Assembly (NCBI GenBank): GCA_008017265.1
Contig: SSHC01000018.1
Location: 1-64,000, forward strand
Source of the DNA: Aeromicrobium sp.
GTDB taxonomy: Bacteria > Actinomycetota > Actinomycetes > Propionibacteriales > Nocardioidaceae
Length of the DNA: 64,000 bases
Reading direction: 5' to 3'
In this document: piece by piece, positions 29,049-39,711 of the stretch
How positions within the stretch are numbered: the first letter of the stretch is position 1
Layout of the letters: every line of letters begins with the position of its first letter
The notes under the pieces: model-generated
The model's database searches: none
Told to the model about the DNA's origin: nothing
Seen by the model: only the letters and a program-made list of their open reading frames with translations
Program-made: the position numbers and the translations under genes

Positions 29049-29985
29049 ACGAATCGGGATCGGCGTTGACATTGGCGGCACGAAAACAGCGATCGGAGTT
29101 GTCACCGCAACCGGTGAACTGCTCGAGCGAGTAGTCGTTGCGACGCCGAAAGAGTCAGCGCAACAACTCATCGACGTCATCACCCAAACCACCTCAGAAC
29201 TCGCGCAACGGTTCGCGTTCACGACCATGGGTGTCGCGATCGCGGGTCTTGTCGACGCCAACCAAGCCAAAGTTGCATACGCGACGCACCTTCCGGTACG
29301 TGGTCTCGCGATGAAGGCGCAACTCGAAGCGGCAACCGGTTTGACCGTGTTGATCGAAAACGACGCGACGGCGGCCCTGTGGGCTGAATGGGCGTGGGGC
29401 GCGGCCCGCGAACTTCAAAATTCGGTGATGGTTGCGATCGGCACTGGTATTGGGGGTGGTTTCGTCGTCGACGGTCACGTGCAGCGAGGGGCGACTGGCT
29501 TATCGGGCGAGATCGGGCACCTGCGTTTTGTGCCAGACGGGATTGCCTGCCCGTGCGGCCTCAACGGCTGCTGGGAACAGTACGGCAGCGGACGAGTGCT
29601 TGATCGGTGGGCACAAGCCGAAATTGCGGCCCAGTCGTCGATATCGACGAAACTCATTGAACAGGCAGGTTCTGTTGAACGGATCTCGGGCCGAACCGTT
29701 TCTGAACTTGCTCGTGCAGGTGCGCCGGAGGCGGTGAAATGCCTTGAGGAACTCGGACGCAATATCGGTATTGGCATGGCGTCGCTAGCCACGATTCTGG
29801 ACCCTGAACTGTTCGTCATCGGGGGTGGGCTACTCGACAACAAGGAATTATTGCTGGGGCCAATGAGCGAGGCCTTCGAGCAGCATCTTTTCGCTCGCGA
29901 CCATCGAGCGATACCCCGAATCGTGCCCGCCGCATGCGGTCCAGACGCTGCTCTGATCGGCGCAGCAGGACAACTGTTGGCTTAG
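29041..29985 (+). CDS. ROK family glucokinase
   Basis: GVDIGGTKTAIGVV, GTGIGGGFVVDG, CPCGLNGCWEQYGSG (ROK zinc-binding motif). Confidence 0.95.
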   Translation: MSERIGIGVDIGGTKTAIGVVTATGELLERVVVATPKESAQQLIDVITQTTSELAQRFAFTTMGVAIAGLVDANQAKVAYATHLPVRGLAMKAQLEAATGLTVLIENDATAALWAEWAWGAARELQNSVMVAIGTGIGGGFVVDGHVQRGATGLSGEIGHLRFVPDGIACPCGLNGCWEQYGSGRVLDRWAQAEIAAQSSISTKLIEQAGSVERISGRTVSELARAGAPEAVKCLEELGRNIGIGMASLATILDPELFVIGGGLLDNKELLLGPMSEAFEQHLFARDHRAIPRIVPAACGPDAALIGAAGQLLA

Positions 29986-29997
29986 ATTGCTAAGTGC

Positions 29998-30429
29998 CTA
30001 GACCTCAGATCCGTCATCGAAAGGTCTGTCATCTGCTGGGTTTTGGGGGTTCGTCAACGCCAGATATGCCAATAGGCCGACACATCCCAGCACTACAGCG
30101 CCAACGAGCACGGGCGGTACCCAGACATCCACGATGCTTAAGACGATGAGCAAAACAGGTGCTGCGACGAGCGACAGCCACCCAACCGTTCGCCAGGGGT
30201 TGCCCGACGACAAAACGTTGGGCGCTTCGCGATAGGTCAGTTCTTCAAATTCAGGACGATCCAGCGCGCTTTCGCTCGCGTCAGCCATGCCGAAGTTCTC
30301 TGGCAACCGAAATACTGGTCGCTCTGAAAGCGTTTGAAAGTCCTGCTCCTCAACGCCGTCCAGATCAAATCCATCGAGATCAATTCCTTCGACGATTCGA
30401 TCGAACTCGTCTGGTTCGGAGGTGGTCAT
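29998..30429 (-). CDS. Hypothetical membrane protein (two TM helices)
   Basis: 143 aa; acidic N-terminus then WLSLVAAPVLLIVLSIVDVWVPPVLVGAVVLGCVGLLAYLAL. Confidence 0.7.
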   Translation of the reverse strand: MTTSEPDEFDRIVEGIDLDGFDLDGVEEQDFQTLSERPVFRLPENFGMADASESALDRPEFEELTYREAPNVLSSGNPWRTVGWLSLVAAPVLLIVLSIVDVWVPPVLVGAVVLGCVGLLAYLALTNPQNPADDRPFDDGSEV

Positions 30430-30454
30430 TGACGTGATTGTGCTGGGGCAAGCT

Positions 30455-31237
30455 TCACGAGTTGGCGAGCCGGTCGTGAATGAACTGCGCGGAGGATTCC
30501 ATGATGAACGGAGCGTCCCAGTCGATGGTTGCGACGTGGTAGCTGCGGCTCAGCTCAATGTGATCGTAGTAAGTCGAGGAGACGCCGTCGCGAATGATTT
30601 TTGCCGACGATGCGTCGACCACGTGGTCGTCTGTTGAGTGGAAGAACAAAATCGGCGCGGTGACTTTACGCAGGTTGAGCCGCACGTCTCGCCACAACTC
30701 GAGTTGTGAGGCGAGCGCCTTGAGAGGGGTCTTGTCATACCCGTGCTCATCGACACCGGGCTTGGCGATGTCGTTGCCGATTCCGGGGATGGCGGGTAAA
30801 ACTTTGGCCAAGAACGGCACGAACTTGATGTCGAGGCGATCGAGGTTCACTGCGGGGTTGACCAAAATGAGGCCGGTGACATCATCGGGTCGTTGCTCGG
30901 CGAGACGCAGTGCTAACGCGCCCCCCATGGATAGCCCAACGACGAAGACCTGATCACACGTTTCGCGCAAGGCGTTCAGTTCTTGGTCGAGAGTGCCGTA
31001 CCAGTCGTGCCATGTCGTCTTGTTCATGTCTTGCCACGTGGTGCCGTGACCTGGCAACCGAGGAACGGCGACGGTGTAGCCGCGCGAGGCAAGATCTTTG
31101 CCCCACGGAACCATCGAGGCAGGTGAACCGGTGAAGCCATGGCTTAACAGGATGCCAACGGAACCACCTTCGTGGTGCCATGGTCGGGCTTGGGGGAGAA
31201 CGGCTGACGGAGAACTCATGTGTCCATCATTGCGCAT
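30455..31237 (-). CDS. Alpha/beta hydrolase (carboxylesterase/monoacylglycerol lipase-like)
   Basis: ILLSHGFTGSPASMVPW, VVGLSMGGALALRLAE nucleophile elbow, HSTDDHVVD. Confidence 0.9.
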   Translation of the reverse strand: MRNDGHMSSPSAVLPQARPWHHEGGSVGILLSHGFTGSPASMVPWGKDLASRGYTVAVPRLPGHGTTWQDMNKTTWHDWYGTLDQELNALRETCDQVFVVGLSMGGALALRLAEQRPDDVTGLILVNPAVNLDRLDIKFVPFLAKVLPAIPGIGNDIAKPGVDEHGYDKTPLKALASQLELWRDVRLNLRKVTAPILFFHSTDDHVVDASSAKIIRDGVSSTYYDHIELSRSYHVATIDWDAPFIMESSAQFIHDRLANS

Positions 31238-31277
31238 AGTGTCGTCAAGAGGGCACGGTTCGGGGTAGTGTCTTGCC

Positions 31278-32027
31278 GTGTTCTATTGGTTCTTGAAGTT
31301 CCTCGCATTAGGGCCCTTGCTCAAGTTGATTTTCCGTCCGTGGGCAGAGGGCACCGAACACGTGCCCAAAGAGGGCGCGGTGATTTTGGCGAGTAATCAC
31401 TTGTCCTACGCCGACTGGTTGTTCATGCCGTTGGTCATTCCTCGACGGGTTACGTTCGTTGCCAAGGCCGAGTATTTCGAAGGCAGCGGTCTTAAAGGCT
31501 GGCTTCAGAAAAACTTCTTCTCCGGCGCTGGCCAAGTTCCGATCGATCGCACGAGCGGATCGGCGGCCGCTGGTGCGATCCGTACCCAGCTGCGACTCCT
31601 CTCCGATGGTGAAGTGTGCGGAATCTATCCCGAAGGCACGCGTTCGCATGATGGCAAGTTGTATCGCGGACGGACGGGCGTGGCACGCATTGCTTTGGAA
31701 GCAAGAGTGAAGGTCATTCCGGTGGCCGTCATCAACACGGATGTCGTGGCGCCCCCGGGGAAGATCTTCGGGAAGTTCGCTCGACCAGGTGTCCGCTTTG
31801 GTGAGCCGCTTGATTTCTCGCGATACGAAGGTATGCAAGATGATCGCTATATTTTGCGTGCGATCACCGATGAAATCATGTACGAAATCATGAACCTTTC
31901 AGGTCAGGAGTACGTCGACCTGTATGCCCAAGACGCCAAGAAGCGAGACAAAGAAGCAGAACGCGCGCGGGCCAAGGCTCAAGCCAAAGTGGAGACCGAC
32001 GAGATTTGGGAAGAGATTTCCGAGTAA
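31278..32027 (+). CDS. plsC: 1-acyl-sn-glycerol-3-phosphate acyltransferase
   Basis: ASNHLSYADWLFMPLV (NHxxxxD motif), YPEGTRSHDGKLYRGRTG. Confidence 0.93.
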   Translation: MFYWFLKFLALGPLLKLIFRPWAEGTEHVPKEGAVILASNHLSYADWLFMPLVIPRRVTFVAKAEYFEGSGLKGWLQKNFFSGAGQVPIDRTSGSAAAGAIRTQLRLLSDGEVCGIYPEGTRSHDGKLYRGRTGVARIALEARVKVIPVAVINTDVVAPPGKIFGKFARPGVRFGEPLDFSRYEGMQDDRYILRAITDEIMYEIMNLSGQEYVDLYAQDAKKRDKEAERARAKAQAKVETDEIWEEISE

Positions 32028-32091
32028 CAGTGAGCTTCGCCCACTTTGGCGCGACGGTTCAGGGGGCTAGTGCCTCCCGTATCCTTGATGG

Positions 32092-33429
32092 GTGACCATT
32101 CCAAGCCTTGAGGAACTGCATGCCGTAGGTGCTGCGCAACAGCCCACCTACGCCGATGCTGCCGCGAAAGAAGCAGTAGTCAATAAACTCCGCAGCATGC
32201 CGCCACTGGTGTTTGCTGGTGAGGTCGACGCGCTTCGCGACAAAATGGCGGCGGTAGCGCGCGGCGAAGCATTTTTGCTCCAGGGTGGCGACTGTGCAGA
32301 GACGTTTGAGGGCGTCACGGCTGAGAACGTTCGCAACAAGTTGCGTGTCCTTTTGTCGATGGCAGTGGTCCTGACCTACGCTGCGAGCGTCCCGATCGTC
32401 AAGGTGGGGCGTCTTGCTGGTCAGTACGCCAAGCCGCGTTCGAGCGACTTTGAAACTCGCGACGGGATCACCTTGCCTGCCTACCGCGGAGATGCGGTCA
32501 ACGGATTCGACTTCACCGAATCGGCGCGCGCGCACGATCCGCAGCGACTCTTGGACGTCTACAACGCGTCAAGCGCAACCTTGAATCTTGCTCGTGCCTT
32601 CCCCACCGGTGGGTACGCGGACTTGCGGCAGATGCACGAATGGAACACTGACTTTGTGCGCGAAAGCCCGATGGGGGAACGGTACGCACGTATCGGCGAC
32701 GAGATCGATCGCGCGTTGGCGTTCATGGAAGCCATCGGCGCTGATCCGAAGGAACTTCATTCGGTTGACTTCTACTCTTCGCACGAAGCGTTGATTCTTG
32801 AGTACGAGCACGCCCTGACGCGGATCGACTCGCGAACACAACAGCCGTATGACGTTTCGGGTCATTTCGTGTGGATCGGCGAACGTACCCGTCAACTTGA
32901 CGGTGCTCATGTTGACCTCTTGAGCCGAATCGCGAACCCAGTGGGCGTCAAACTCGGTCCCACGACCACGGCCGACGATGCGTTGGCGTTGTTCGAGCGG
33001 TTGAACCCCAACAACGTGGAGGGCAAAGTCACCTTCATTACTCGCTTTGGTTCAGGCAAGATCCGTGACTTGCTGCCCACCCTCGTCGAAAAGGTGACGG
33101 CTGCCGGTATCAGCGTTGCGTGGGTGACCGACCCGATGCACGGCAACACGTTCTCGACCGACAACGGTTACAAGACGCGCGAGTTCGATGACGTTATCGA
33201 CGAGGTTCGCGGATTCTTTGAAGTGCACCGTTCGCTCGGTACGTGGCCTGGCGGTTTGCATGTTGAACTGACCGGCGACGACGTCACCGAGTGTGTCGGC
33301 GGCGGGTCACGATTGTCCCCGGCTGATCTGGAGCATCGCTACGAGACCCTGTGTGATCCGCGTCTGAACCGCGCACAATCGCTCGAGTTGGCATTTCTAG
33401 TTGCTGAGATGCTGGCCGGTCGCGCCTGA
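32092..33429 (+). CDS. aroG: Class II 3-deoxy-7-phosphoheptulonate synthase
   Basis: LQGGDCAETFE, KVGRLAGQYAKPRSS, WVTDPMHGNT, GGLHVELTGDDVTEC. Confidence 0.97.
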   Translation: MTIPSLEELHAVGAAQQPTYADAAAKEAVVNKLRSMPPLVFAGEVDALRDKMAAVARGEAFLLQGGDCAETFEGVTAENVRNKLRVLLSMAVVLTYAASVPIVKVGRLAGQYAKPRSSDFETRDGITLPAYRGDAVNGFDFTESARAHDPQRLLDVYNASSATLNLARAFPTGGYADLRQMHEWNTDFVRESPMGERYARIGDEIDRALAFMEAIGADPKELHSVDFYSSHEALILEYEHALTRIDSRTQQPYDVSGHFVWIGERTRQLDGAHVDLLSRIANPVGVKLGPTTTADDALALFERLNPNNVEGKVTFITRFGSGKIRDLLPTLVEKVTAAGISVAWVTDPMHGNTFSTDNGYKTREFDDVIDEVRGFFEVHRSLGTWPGGLHVELTGDDVTECVGGGSRLSPADLEHRYETLCDPRLNRAQSLELAFLVAEMLAGRA

Positions 33430-33490
33430 GACATGCCCCCAGGGGCTGGCACACTGCGTGCCGCTCGTAGGGATTCGTGTGTTGGTCGAG

Positions 33491-35494
33491 TTAGTTGATG
33501 AACACCGTGACGCTTGAGCCGCGCTTGACCTTGGCTCCGGCGCCAGGAGTCTGATAGCGAACAGTCGCACGCGATCCGGAGAATGGACCACGCGTCGCCG
33601 TCAACGTCAAACCGAGCGCTTCGACCTTGGCGCGTGCTTCGGCTTCGCGAAGGCCGTCAAGATCGGGCACAACAATGAGTTCGGGGCCCTTGGAAACATT
33701 GATTGTGATGGTGTCGCCGCGGTGACCTGTGCCGGACTTGGGCGACTGGGAAATGACGGTTCCGGCCCGAACTGTGTCGTGGAACGAGGTCTTCTTTGCG
33801 ACTTTCAATCCGGCGGCTTTGAGAGCTAATGTGGCTTCGCTTTCGGTCTTTCCGGTGTAATTGACGATCTCGACGGGGGCGGGGCCGTCGCTGATGACGA
33901 GATCAACAGCAGTGTCGCGCTTGACCTCTTGGCCGACTTTGTGGCTTGACGAGCGAATGACTGATCGTTCAGGGATCGTGTCGTGATATTCGGTCGAGAT
34001 ATTGCCCGATTGCAGGTTCAACGACCCCAAAATGGTCTGTGCTTCTTCAAGCGTCTTGTCTTTGATATCGGGGATTTTGTAGCGCTCTTTGCCTTTCGAC
34101 AACGTCATGGTGACGGTATCGCCGGGCAGGATGCGATCGCCGACTCCAGGATCGGTGGCGACGACTGCACCCTTAGGGATCGTTTCCGAATAGGCGTCTG
34201 GAGTGAAAGCCGTTTCGAAGCCAGCCCCTTCGATCACTTTGATGGCTTCATCGCGCGGAAGCGCCGTGACATCGGGTGTTTCGTCAAAGCGGCCGATTCC
34301 GATCCACCAGCCGAAGATTCCAGCGGCCATGAATAACAGCAGAACCACGAAGAACGTACGGCGACCGTTCTTGTTCCGGCGTGGCGGTTGCGGCAACTTT
34401 GGTGCCGCGAGGGGTGTGTCTGAACGTTGACGCGGTGCGCTCGAAGAGGGCGCAGCGACCATCGGATCCCACGCCATCGTGTGTTCTGAATCTGAGGCGA
34501 GCGAGACCGGAGCAGTAGCTTGGGAGTCGGCCAGACCCAATGAAACGGGGGCGGTTGCCTCGGTGTCTGCGTACGCGCTCGGCAATGTGGGAGGCATCGC
34601 GGGTGTGGGACCGGCGCCGGGCATGAGATCTGCTGTGAGTTCCGGGTCGTCTGTAAGACCTTCAGCGAGCGCGCGCTGCACCATACGAACTTGGTGAAGG
34701 AACGTGCGAGCGTCAGGCGAACGCTGAGCCCGATCACGGGCGAGGGCACGCATGGCCAACGCGTCGACATATGGCGGAATGTCCGGCCGGAGGCTGGACG
34801 GGGGAGCGACGTCCTCATTGATGTGTTTGTGGGCCACCGCGATCGGAGAATCGGCGATGTGGGGTTTTTGGCCCGTGATCATTTCATAGAAAATCGCTCC
34901 GCAGGCGTAAATGTCGGCTCGCGGATCGACTGCTTGGTTGGCGATCACTTCAGGGGCAAGATACGAGACCGTGCCGATCAAGACCGAACTCGTCCGGTGG
35001 TCCACAGAGGCAGCACGAGCCAGCCCGAAGTCGGCAACCTTGACGTCACCGGTTGGCGTGATGAGCACATTTTCCGGCTTGATATCGCGGTGAATGAGAC
35101 TGTTCGCGTGTGCTTCAGAAAGGGCCACCAAGATGGGCTCTATGAAGGCGAGCGCCCGTCGTGGTGACATGGGAGCTTCTTCACGCATGACGTCGCGGAG
35201 TGTGTTGCCGGGGACGTACTCCATCACGAGGTAGGTCAAATCGCCGTCAGTTCCGCGATCGTGAATCGACACGATTCCACGGTGATTGAGTCGGGCTGTG
35301 AGTTTTGCTTCGCGAATGAATTGTTCTGAATCGGTGATCTTCGATGATTCAGGATGCATAATTTTGACGGCGACAACCCTGTCGAGTCGTTCGTCGACGG
35401 CGCGAAAGACGCTTGCCATTCCGCCACGAGCAATGAGTTCCTGAATGACATAGCGCTGGTCGAGCGTGCGCCCGATCAGTGACTGCTCATCCAT
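33491..35494 (-). CDS. Serine/threonine protein kinase with C-terminal PASTA domains
   Basis: HRDIKPENVLI, DFGLARA, one TM helix, about four PASTA repeats ending in TPGAGAKVKRGSSVTVFIN. Confidence 0.94.
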   Translation of the reverse strand: MDEQSLIGRTLDQRYVIQELIARGGMASVFRAVDERLDRVVAVKIMHPESSKITDSEQFIREAKLTARLNHRGIVSIHDRGTDGDLTYLVMEYVPGNTLRDVMREEAPMSPRRALAFIEPILVALSEAHANSLIHRDIKPENVLITPTGDVKVADFGLARAASVDHRTSSVLIGTVSYLAPEVIANQAVDPRADIYACGAIFYEMITGQKPHIADSPIAVAHKHINEDVAPPSSLRPDIPPYVDALAMRALARDRAQRSPDARTFLHQVRMVQRALAEGLTDDPELTADLMPGAGPTPAMPPTLPSAYADTEATAPVSLGLADSQATAPVSLASDSEHTMAWDPMVAAPSSSAPRQRSDTPLAAPKLPQPPRRNKNGRRTFFVVLLLFMAAGIFGWWIGIGRFDETPDVTALPRDEAIKVIEGAGFETAFTPDAYSETIPKGAVVATDPGVGDRILPGDTVTMTLSKGKERYKIPDIKDKTLEEAQTILGSLNLQSGNISTEYHDTIPERSVIRSSSHKVGQEVKRDTAVDLVISDGPAPVEIVNYTGKTESEATLALKAAGLKVAKKTSFHDTVRAGTVISQSPKSGTGHRGDTITINVSKGPELIVVPDLDGLREAEARAKVEALGLTLTATRGPFSGSRATVRYQTPGAGAKVKRGSSVTVFIN

Positions 35495-35590
35495 GGTGAT
35501 CTCAATTCGTGTGTGGTGACGAGTTTCGTGACAACTGAAGCGATTCTATGTGGCTACCACTAGCGGTGGTGCGTATGTTGACGGTGTTTC

Positions 35591-36622
35591 TCAACGGTTG
35601 CGGTGAATTGTCTTTGCGACCAGCGGTTCGAGGATGGCGCGTGCGTCGCGACCTAAGCGATCGATCGCTTCATCAGTTTGAGCCTCCAACCGAGCAATAT
35701 CTGCTTCTGTGGCTTCCACAGCGCCCCATTCGCGAAAAAGCGGACCCAACTTTTCGGCTCCGGCTTCGGTCCCTAGGAGGGAATAGATGAGCTCTGGGTC
35801 GCCTAGTTCGGCGGCGTGTGCCACGAGGACCGTGCGTTTGCCTTCGCGCAAATCATCGCCTGCAGGCTTTCCGGTCGCTTGTGGGTCGCCGTACACACCG
35901 AGCAAATCATCGCGAAGTTGGAAAGCTTCGCCGAGTGGGAGCGCCACGTCGCTGAGTGCGTCGAGCACGTCATCTGAGGCGCCGGCCAAACTCGCACCGA
36001 CATGCAAAGGGCGTTCGATCGTGTATTTGGCGGACTTGAAGCGAACGACACGTAAGGCGTCCTCGACGGTGAGTCGGGCCGATGTCTGGGCTAGCACGTC
36101 TAGGTACTGGCCGGCGATGACCTCTGATTTGCAGCGTGACCAAAAATGAAGCGAACGCTGGTCCGGTTGCGATTCGGCGAACAGTTCGTCGGCCCACGAC
36201 AAAAGCAGATCGCCCAATAACACGGCAACTCGTTCTCCGTGTTGGACAGCGTCGCCAACGAGGTTGTGCGCCCGGTGGCGAGCCTCGTGCTCGCGATGAA
36301 CACTGGGGCGCCCTCGCCTCGTGTCCGACTCGTCCATCAGGTCATCGTGGACGAGGGCACTAGCTTGGAGCCATTCGAAAGCGGCAGCTGCCGTGACGAT
36401 GCGTTCAGCGCTTTGGGTTCCGCCAGCGATGAGCCAACCGGCGTGGCAGAACGTGGGTCGAAGCAGCTTGCCGCCCTCGGTGAAACTCAACGCATGCGCC
36501 GCGAGTTCGGCGGCATTTTCATCGATTTCTGCGAGAAAACTAGCTTGCCTCTCGGCGAACTCACGCAGTTTTAGAGAGACGCTTGTCCGAAAGGTGGAAG
36601 CATCAGCACTGGTGGTCACAAG
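35591..36622 (-). CDS. Polyprenyl synthetase
   Basis: LVHDDLMDESDTRRGRPSVH (first Asp-rich) and FQLRDDLLGVYGD (second). Start approximate; ORF extends to 36664. Confidence 0.93.
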   Translation of the reverse strand, partial: LVTTSADASTFRTSVSLKLREFAERQASFLAEIDENAAELAAHALSFTEGGKLLRPTFCHAGWLIAGGTQSAERIVTAAAAFEWLQASALVHDDLMDESDTRRGRPSVHREHEARHRAHNLVGDAVQHGERVAVLLGDLLLSWADELFAESQPDQRSLHFWSRCKSEVIAGQYLDVLAQTSARLTVEDALRVVRFKSAKYTIERPLHVGASLAGASDDVLDALSDVALPLGEAFQLRDDLLGVYGDPQATGKPAGDDLREGKRTVLVAHAAELGDPELIYSLLGTEAGAEKLGPLFREWGAVEATEADIARLEAQTDEAIDRLGRDARAILEPLVAKTIHRNR

Positions 36623-36643
36623 GTTGAGGATACCTTTGGGTCT

Positions 36644-37552
36644 ATGAGTTCCGAAGTGCCACACGCGTTGCCTGATCCGCTCGTCGATGCGTTGCTCGCA
36701 CCGAAACCCACATTCTCGTTCGAGTTCTTTCCGCCGAAAGACGATGAAGGGGAAGCGCTTTTGTGGTCAACGATTGCAGATTTAGAGTCGTTGGAACCGA
36801 CGTTCGTCTCCGTAACCTACGGTGCTGGGGGAACGAGCCAGGAGCGCACGGTGCGCGTCACGGAACGGATCGCCCAAGAATCATCAATGGTGCCGGTCGG
36901 GCATTTGACGCTGGTTGGCCAATCGCGAGACGACCTCGAACTCGTGCTCAAGCAATATGCCAGCGCGGGCGTCAAACACGTGTTGGCACTTCGTGGTGAC
37001 CCAACGGGTGGCCCACGAGCCCCGTGGCAGACGCACCCCGGCGGGCTGGAGCACGCGATCGAACTTGTCGATCTGGCCCACCAAACAGGCGACTTCTCGG
37101 TCGGCGTGGCGGCGTTCCCCGAAGGACATCCAGATGCTCGCGACCGTGATCATGATGCCCAAGTACTCGTTGCCAAAGCGAACGCCGGTGCGCAGTTCGC
37201 GATCACCCAATTGTTCTTTCGGGCGAGCGATTACGTCGAATTAGTTGAACGCGTGTCGGCTCAAGGTAGCGATATCCCCATCGTGCCAGGCATCATGCCG
37301 ATTCTCAATTACGGCCAAGTTGCACGGATGGCGGAATTATCAGGGGCGGCAATTCCTGCCGAAGTTCTGGAATACATTGAGCCGGTCATCGATGATCCGG
37401 CTGAAGTGCGACGCAGGGGTGTCGAACTGGCGACGCAACTGTGTCGTGACGTGATAGCTGCGGGTGCGCCAGGATTGCACTTCATCACGCTGAACCGGTC
37501 CAAAGCGAGCCGTGAAATCTTGGAGACGCTCAAAGGCGAGGGTTTGCTTTAG
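36644..37552 (+). CDS. metF: Methylenetetrahydrofolate reductase
   Basis: FSFEFFPPKDDEGE, VTYGAGGTSQERT, HVLALRGDP, FAITQLFF. Confidence 0.96.
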   Translation: MSSEVPHALPDPLVDALLAPKPTFSFEFFPPKDDEGEALLWSTIADLESLEPTFVSVTYGAGGTSQERTVRVTERIAQESSMVPVGHLTLVGQSRDDLELVLKQYASAGVKHVLALRGDPTGGPRAPWQTHPGGLEHAIELVDLAHQTGDFSVGVAAFPEGHPDARDRDHDAQVLVAKANAGAQFAITQLFFRASDYVELVERVSAQGSDIPIVPGIMPILNYGQVARMAELSGAAIPAEVLEYIEPVIDDPAEVRRRGVELATQLCRDVIAAGAPGLHFITLNRSKASREILETLKGEGLL

Positions 37553-38871
37553 TCGTTCTCGTCTTCCACGCCTGTCAAATGCGCCGATCGATTGGCCGGA
37601 CCGATCGCCTCGGCTACGGCCGCGGTGCCCATGCCAGTCAACTCAAGGCTTGAGTCGGGGACGGCAGCGCCCCCGACCACGAACAGTCCCGGTGACGGTG
37701 ACACGGCAGGCCGGGGCACCTTGTTTGTGATCGGGTTTGATTTGAGCCGGTTCGATTTGAGTTCAAGGTTCAATCCCGACCCCGACGTTTCGGCAAATTC
37801 GAGGGTGTATTCGGGGCGAGAAAACTCGACCTGAGTGCGAATGGCTTCCGGTGTGATGCCCAAGCGCTTGAGCGTGGGGATTGGATCGGCATCGTGCAGC
37901 GACGAGACCACCCATCGGTTGGGGCCAGACTCCCAGACTTTGAGGCAGGCCCTGCCATGGACCATGAGGCTCGACGGTAGGGACTGGCCGTCCAGTTCGA
38001 TACCGGTTAGCGTTCTAGGGTTCGCAAAGTTAGGTCCGGGTGTGCCGGGTAATCGGTGGCCGCTCGCCCACACCACGATGTCGGCTTCGACGGGTCCGTT
38101 GGCGGTTTCGATTCCGACAACTCGGCCAAATTTCATCGTGATCCCAACAACATGCGTATTCAAATGCATATCGACTTTGCGTTCACTGAGTCGCGTAGTC
38201 AGTGCGTCAGCCAGCCCGGCCATGTCGTTGTCGAATCGCCACAGCCCGAAGTTTCGTTCAACGTAATGCCAGATATTCCACAGCGCGGGTAGAGATTTTT
38301 GGCTTTCATCGATAAATCGCCACCGGTCGGTTGCGATGGCCGTGAGGTCTTTGTTCTTCAGCGCTCGCCGGGCAGCGGTGAAAGCAGTGTGTTTGTTGTT
38401 GAGGTGGTGAAGTACGTCCTCGATGTTGCTGTCGGTGGTTACGCGGTCGAAAACGTGGCGGCGGACGACGTCCCATGTATCGACTTGACTGTCGACCCAT
38501 TCGGACCAGCGGTCGGTGCCGAAAGTCGCCGCGATCGCGTCATGTTGTTCACTGCGTGTTCCGAACGGCATGTCGAGCTCGGTGCGTGAGAAAGCCGTGA
38601 GGAAAACATGGCGGCGAGTGGGCGCAGGCAGTAGATCGATAACCGCTTTCATGGGTCTGCCGGACTTGCGAAACAAGTCTCGAAAGACGCCAGGAAGCGT
38701 GACCGCCATCGACGAAGGCTGCCACACCGTTCCGTCGACTTCGATACCGCGCATTTGGCCGCCGGTGTGAGGCGCGGCGTCGTAGATCGCCACATCGTGA
38801 CCGAGTTTGGCGAGGCGCGCGGCCGCGGACATGCCGGCGAATCCCGCGCCCACTACGACGATCGAACTCAT
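37549..38871 (-). CDS. FAD/NAD(P)-binding oxidoreductase (amine-oxidase/desaturase-like)
   Basis: IVVVGAGFAGMSAAARLAKLGHDVAIYDA; C-terminal GLFVVGGAAVPDSSLELTGMGTAAVAEAIG. Confidence 0.87.
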   Translation of the reverse strand: MSSIVVVGAGFAGMSAAARLAKLGHDVAIYDAAPHTGGQMRGIEVDGTVWQPSSMAVTLPGVFRDLFRKSGRPMKAVIDLLPAPTRRHVFLTAFSRTELDMPFGTRSEQHDAIAATFGTDRWSEWVDSQVDTWDVVRRHVFDRVTTDSNIEDVLHHLNNKHTAFTAARRALKNKDLTAIATDRWRFIDESQKSLPALWNIWHYVERNFGLWRFDNDMAGLADALTTRLSERKVDMHLNTHVVGITMKFGRVVGIETANGPVEADIVVWASGHRLPGTPGPNFANPRTLTGIELDGQSLPSSLMVHGRACLKVWESGPNRWVVSSLHDADPIPTLKRLGITPEAIRTQVEFSRPEYTLEFAETSGSGLNLELKSNRLKSNPITNKVPRPAVSPSPGLFVVGGAAVPDSSLELTGMGTAAVAEAIGPANRSAHLTGVEDEND

Positions 38872-38956
38872 GGTGTCCTTTGGGGTTCATGGAAACGAAC
38901 GCATTCGCACTCGCAGTTACGACGGTATCTGCCTTTGTGTGTGGCATGGTGAAGAC

Positions 38957-39682
38957 ATGGCTTCGTTTCGCTCACACAATTCTTGGTTGGCGGTGTCGGA
39001 GGCGTTGGCTCAGGCTGCGTCGTCGGGCGATCCGGTGCTGGACGTCATAGACGTTGGCGGCGGTTCAGGAGCCGACGCAGTTCGGGTGGCGCAATCAGGT
39101 CACCGCGTCACGGTGGTCGATACAAGCACGGACGCACTTGCGACTCTGCACCAGCGCGCTCGCGACGCGAAAGTAGAAATCGCGAGTGTCCAGAGTGACG
39201 GAGAACTGATCACCCGAGACATGTTTGGCACGCCGTTCGATGTCGCGTTGTGCCACGGGGTCGTGGAGTATGCCGAAGATCCGGTCAAGCTCGTATCGTC
39301 GATTTCGAGGGTGTTGCGACCAGGTGGTGTAGTGAGCATTGTAGTACCAGGGCTTGTAGCGAGCGTTCGGCACGCGGTATCGCTGGGGGATGTCGACGAG
39401 GCTCAGCGTTTGCTCGACGCCGATCCGAGTGCTTGGGATCTAGTCGCACTTGGGCCACGCCGGTACGTGTGGTCTCAACTGGAACAACTCATGGTTGAAT
39501 CTGGGTTCGAGCTGATCGGCATTCGCGGCGTGCGAGCCGTGAGCGATGGTGCACGGCCTGAGATTCGTGAAGAAAACACGCCTAGTTTTGACCACCTGCT
39601 TGAATTGGAGAAAGCCTTGCGTTCTCGTCCAGAGTTTGCAGCCGGATCGGGTGGTCTGCAAGCCCTCGGCCGACTAGACTGA
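38957..39682 (+). CDS. Class I SAM-dependent methyltransferase
   Basis: VLDVIDVGGGSGADAVRVAQSGHRVTVVDTS (SAM motif I). ATG at 38957 inside a longer ORF. Confidence 0.9.
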   Translation: MASFRSHNSWLAVSEALAQAASSGDPVLDVIDVGGGSGADAVRVAQSGHRVTVVDTSTDALATLHQRARDAKVEIASVQSDGELITRDMFGTPFDVALCHGVVEYAEDPVKLVSSISRVLRPGGVVSIVVPGLVASVRHAVSLGDVDEAQRLLDADPSAWDLVALGPRRYVWSQLEQLMVESGFELIGIRGVRAVSDGARPEIREENTPSFDHLLELEKALRSRPEFAAGSGGLQALGRLD

Positions 39683-39711
39683 AGGCCCCGCGTTTGTACG
39701 AAGGAGGCAGC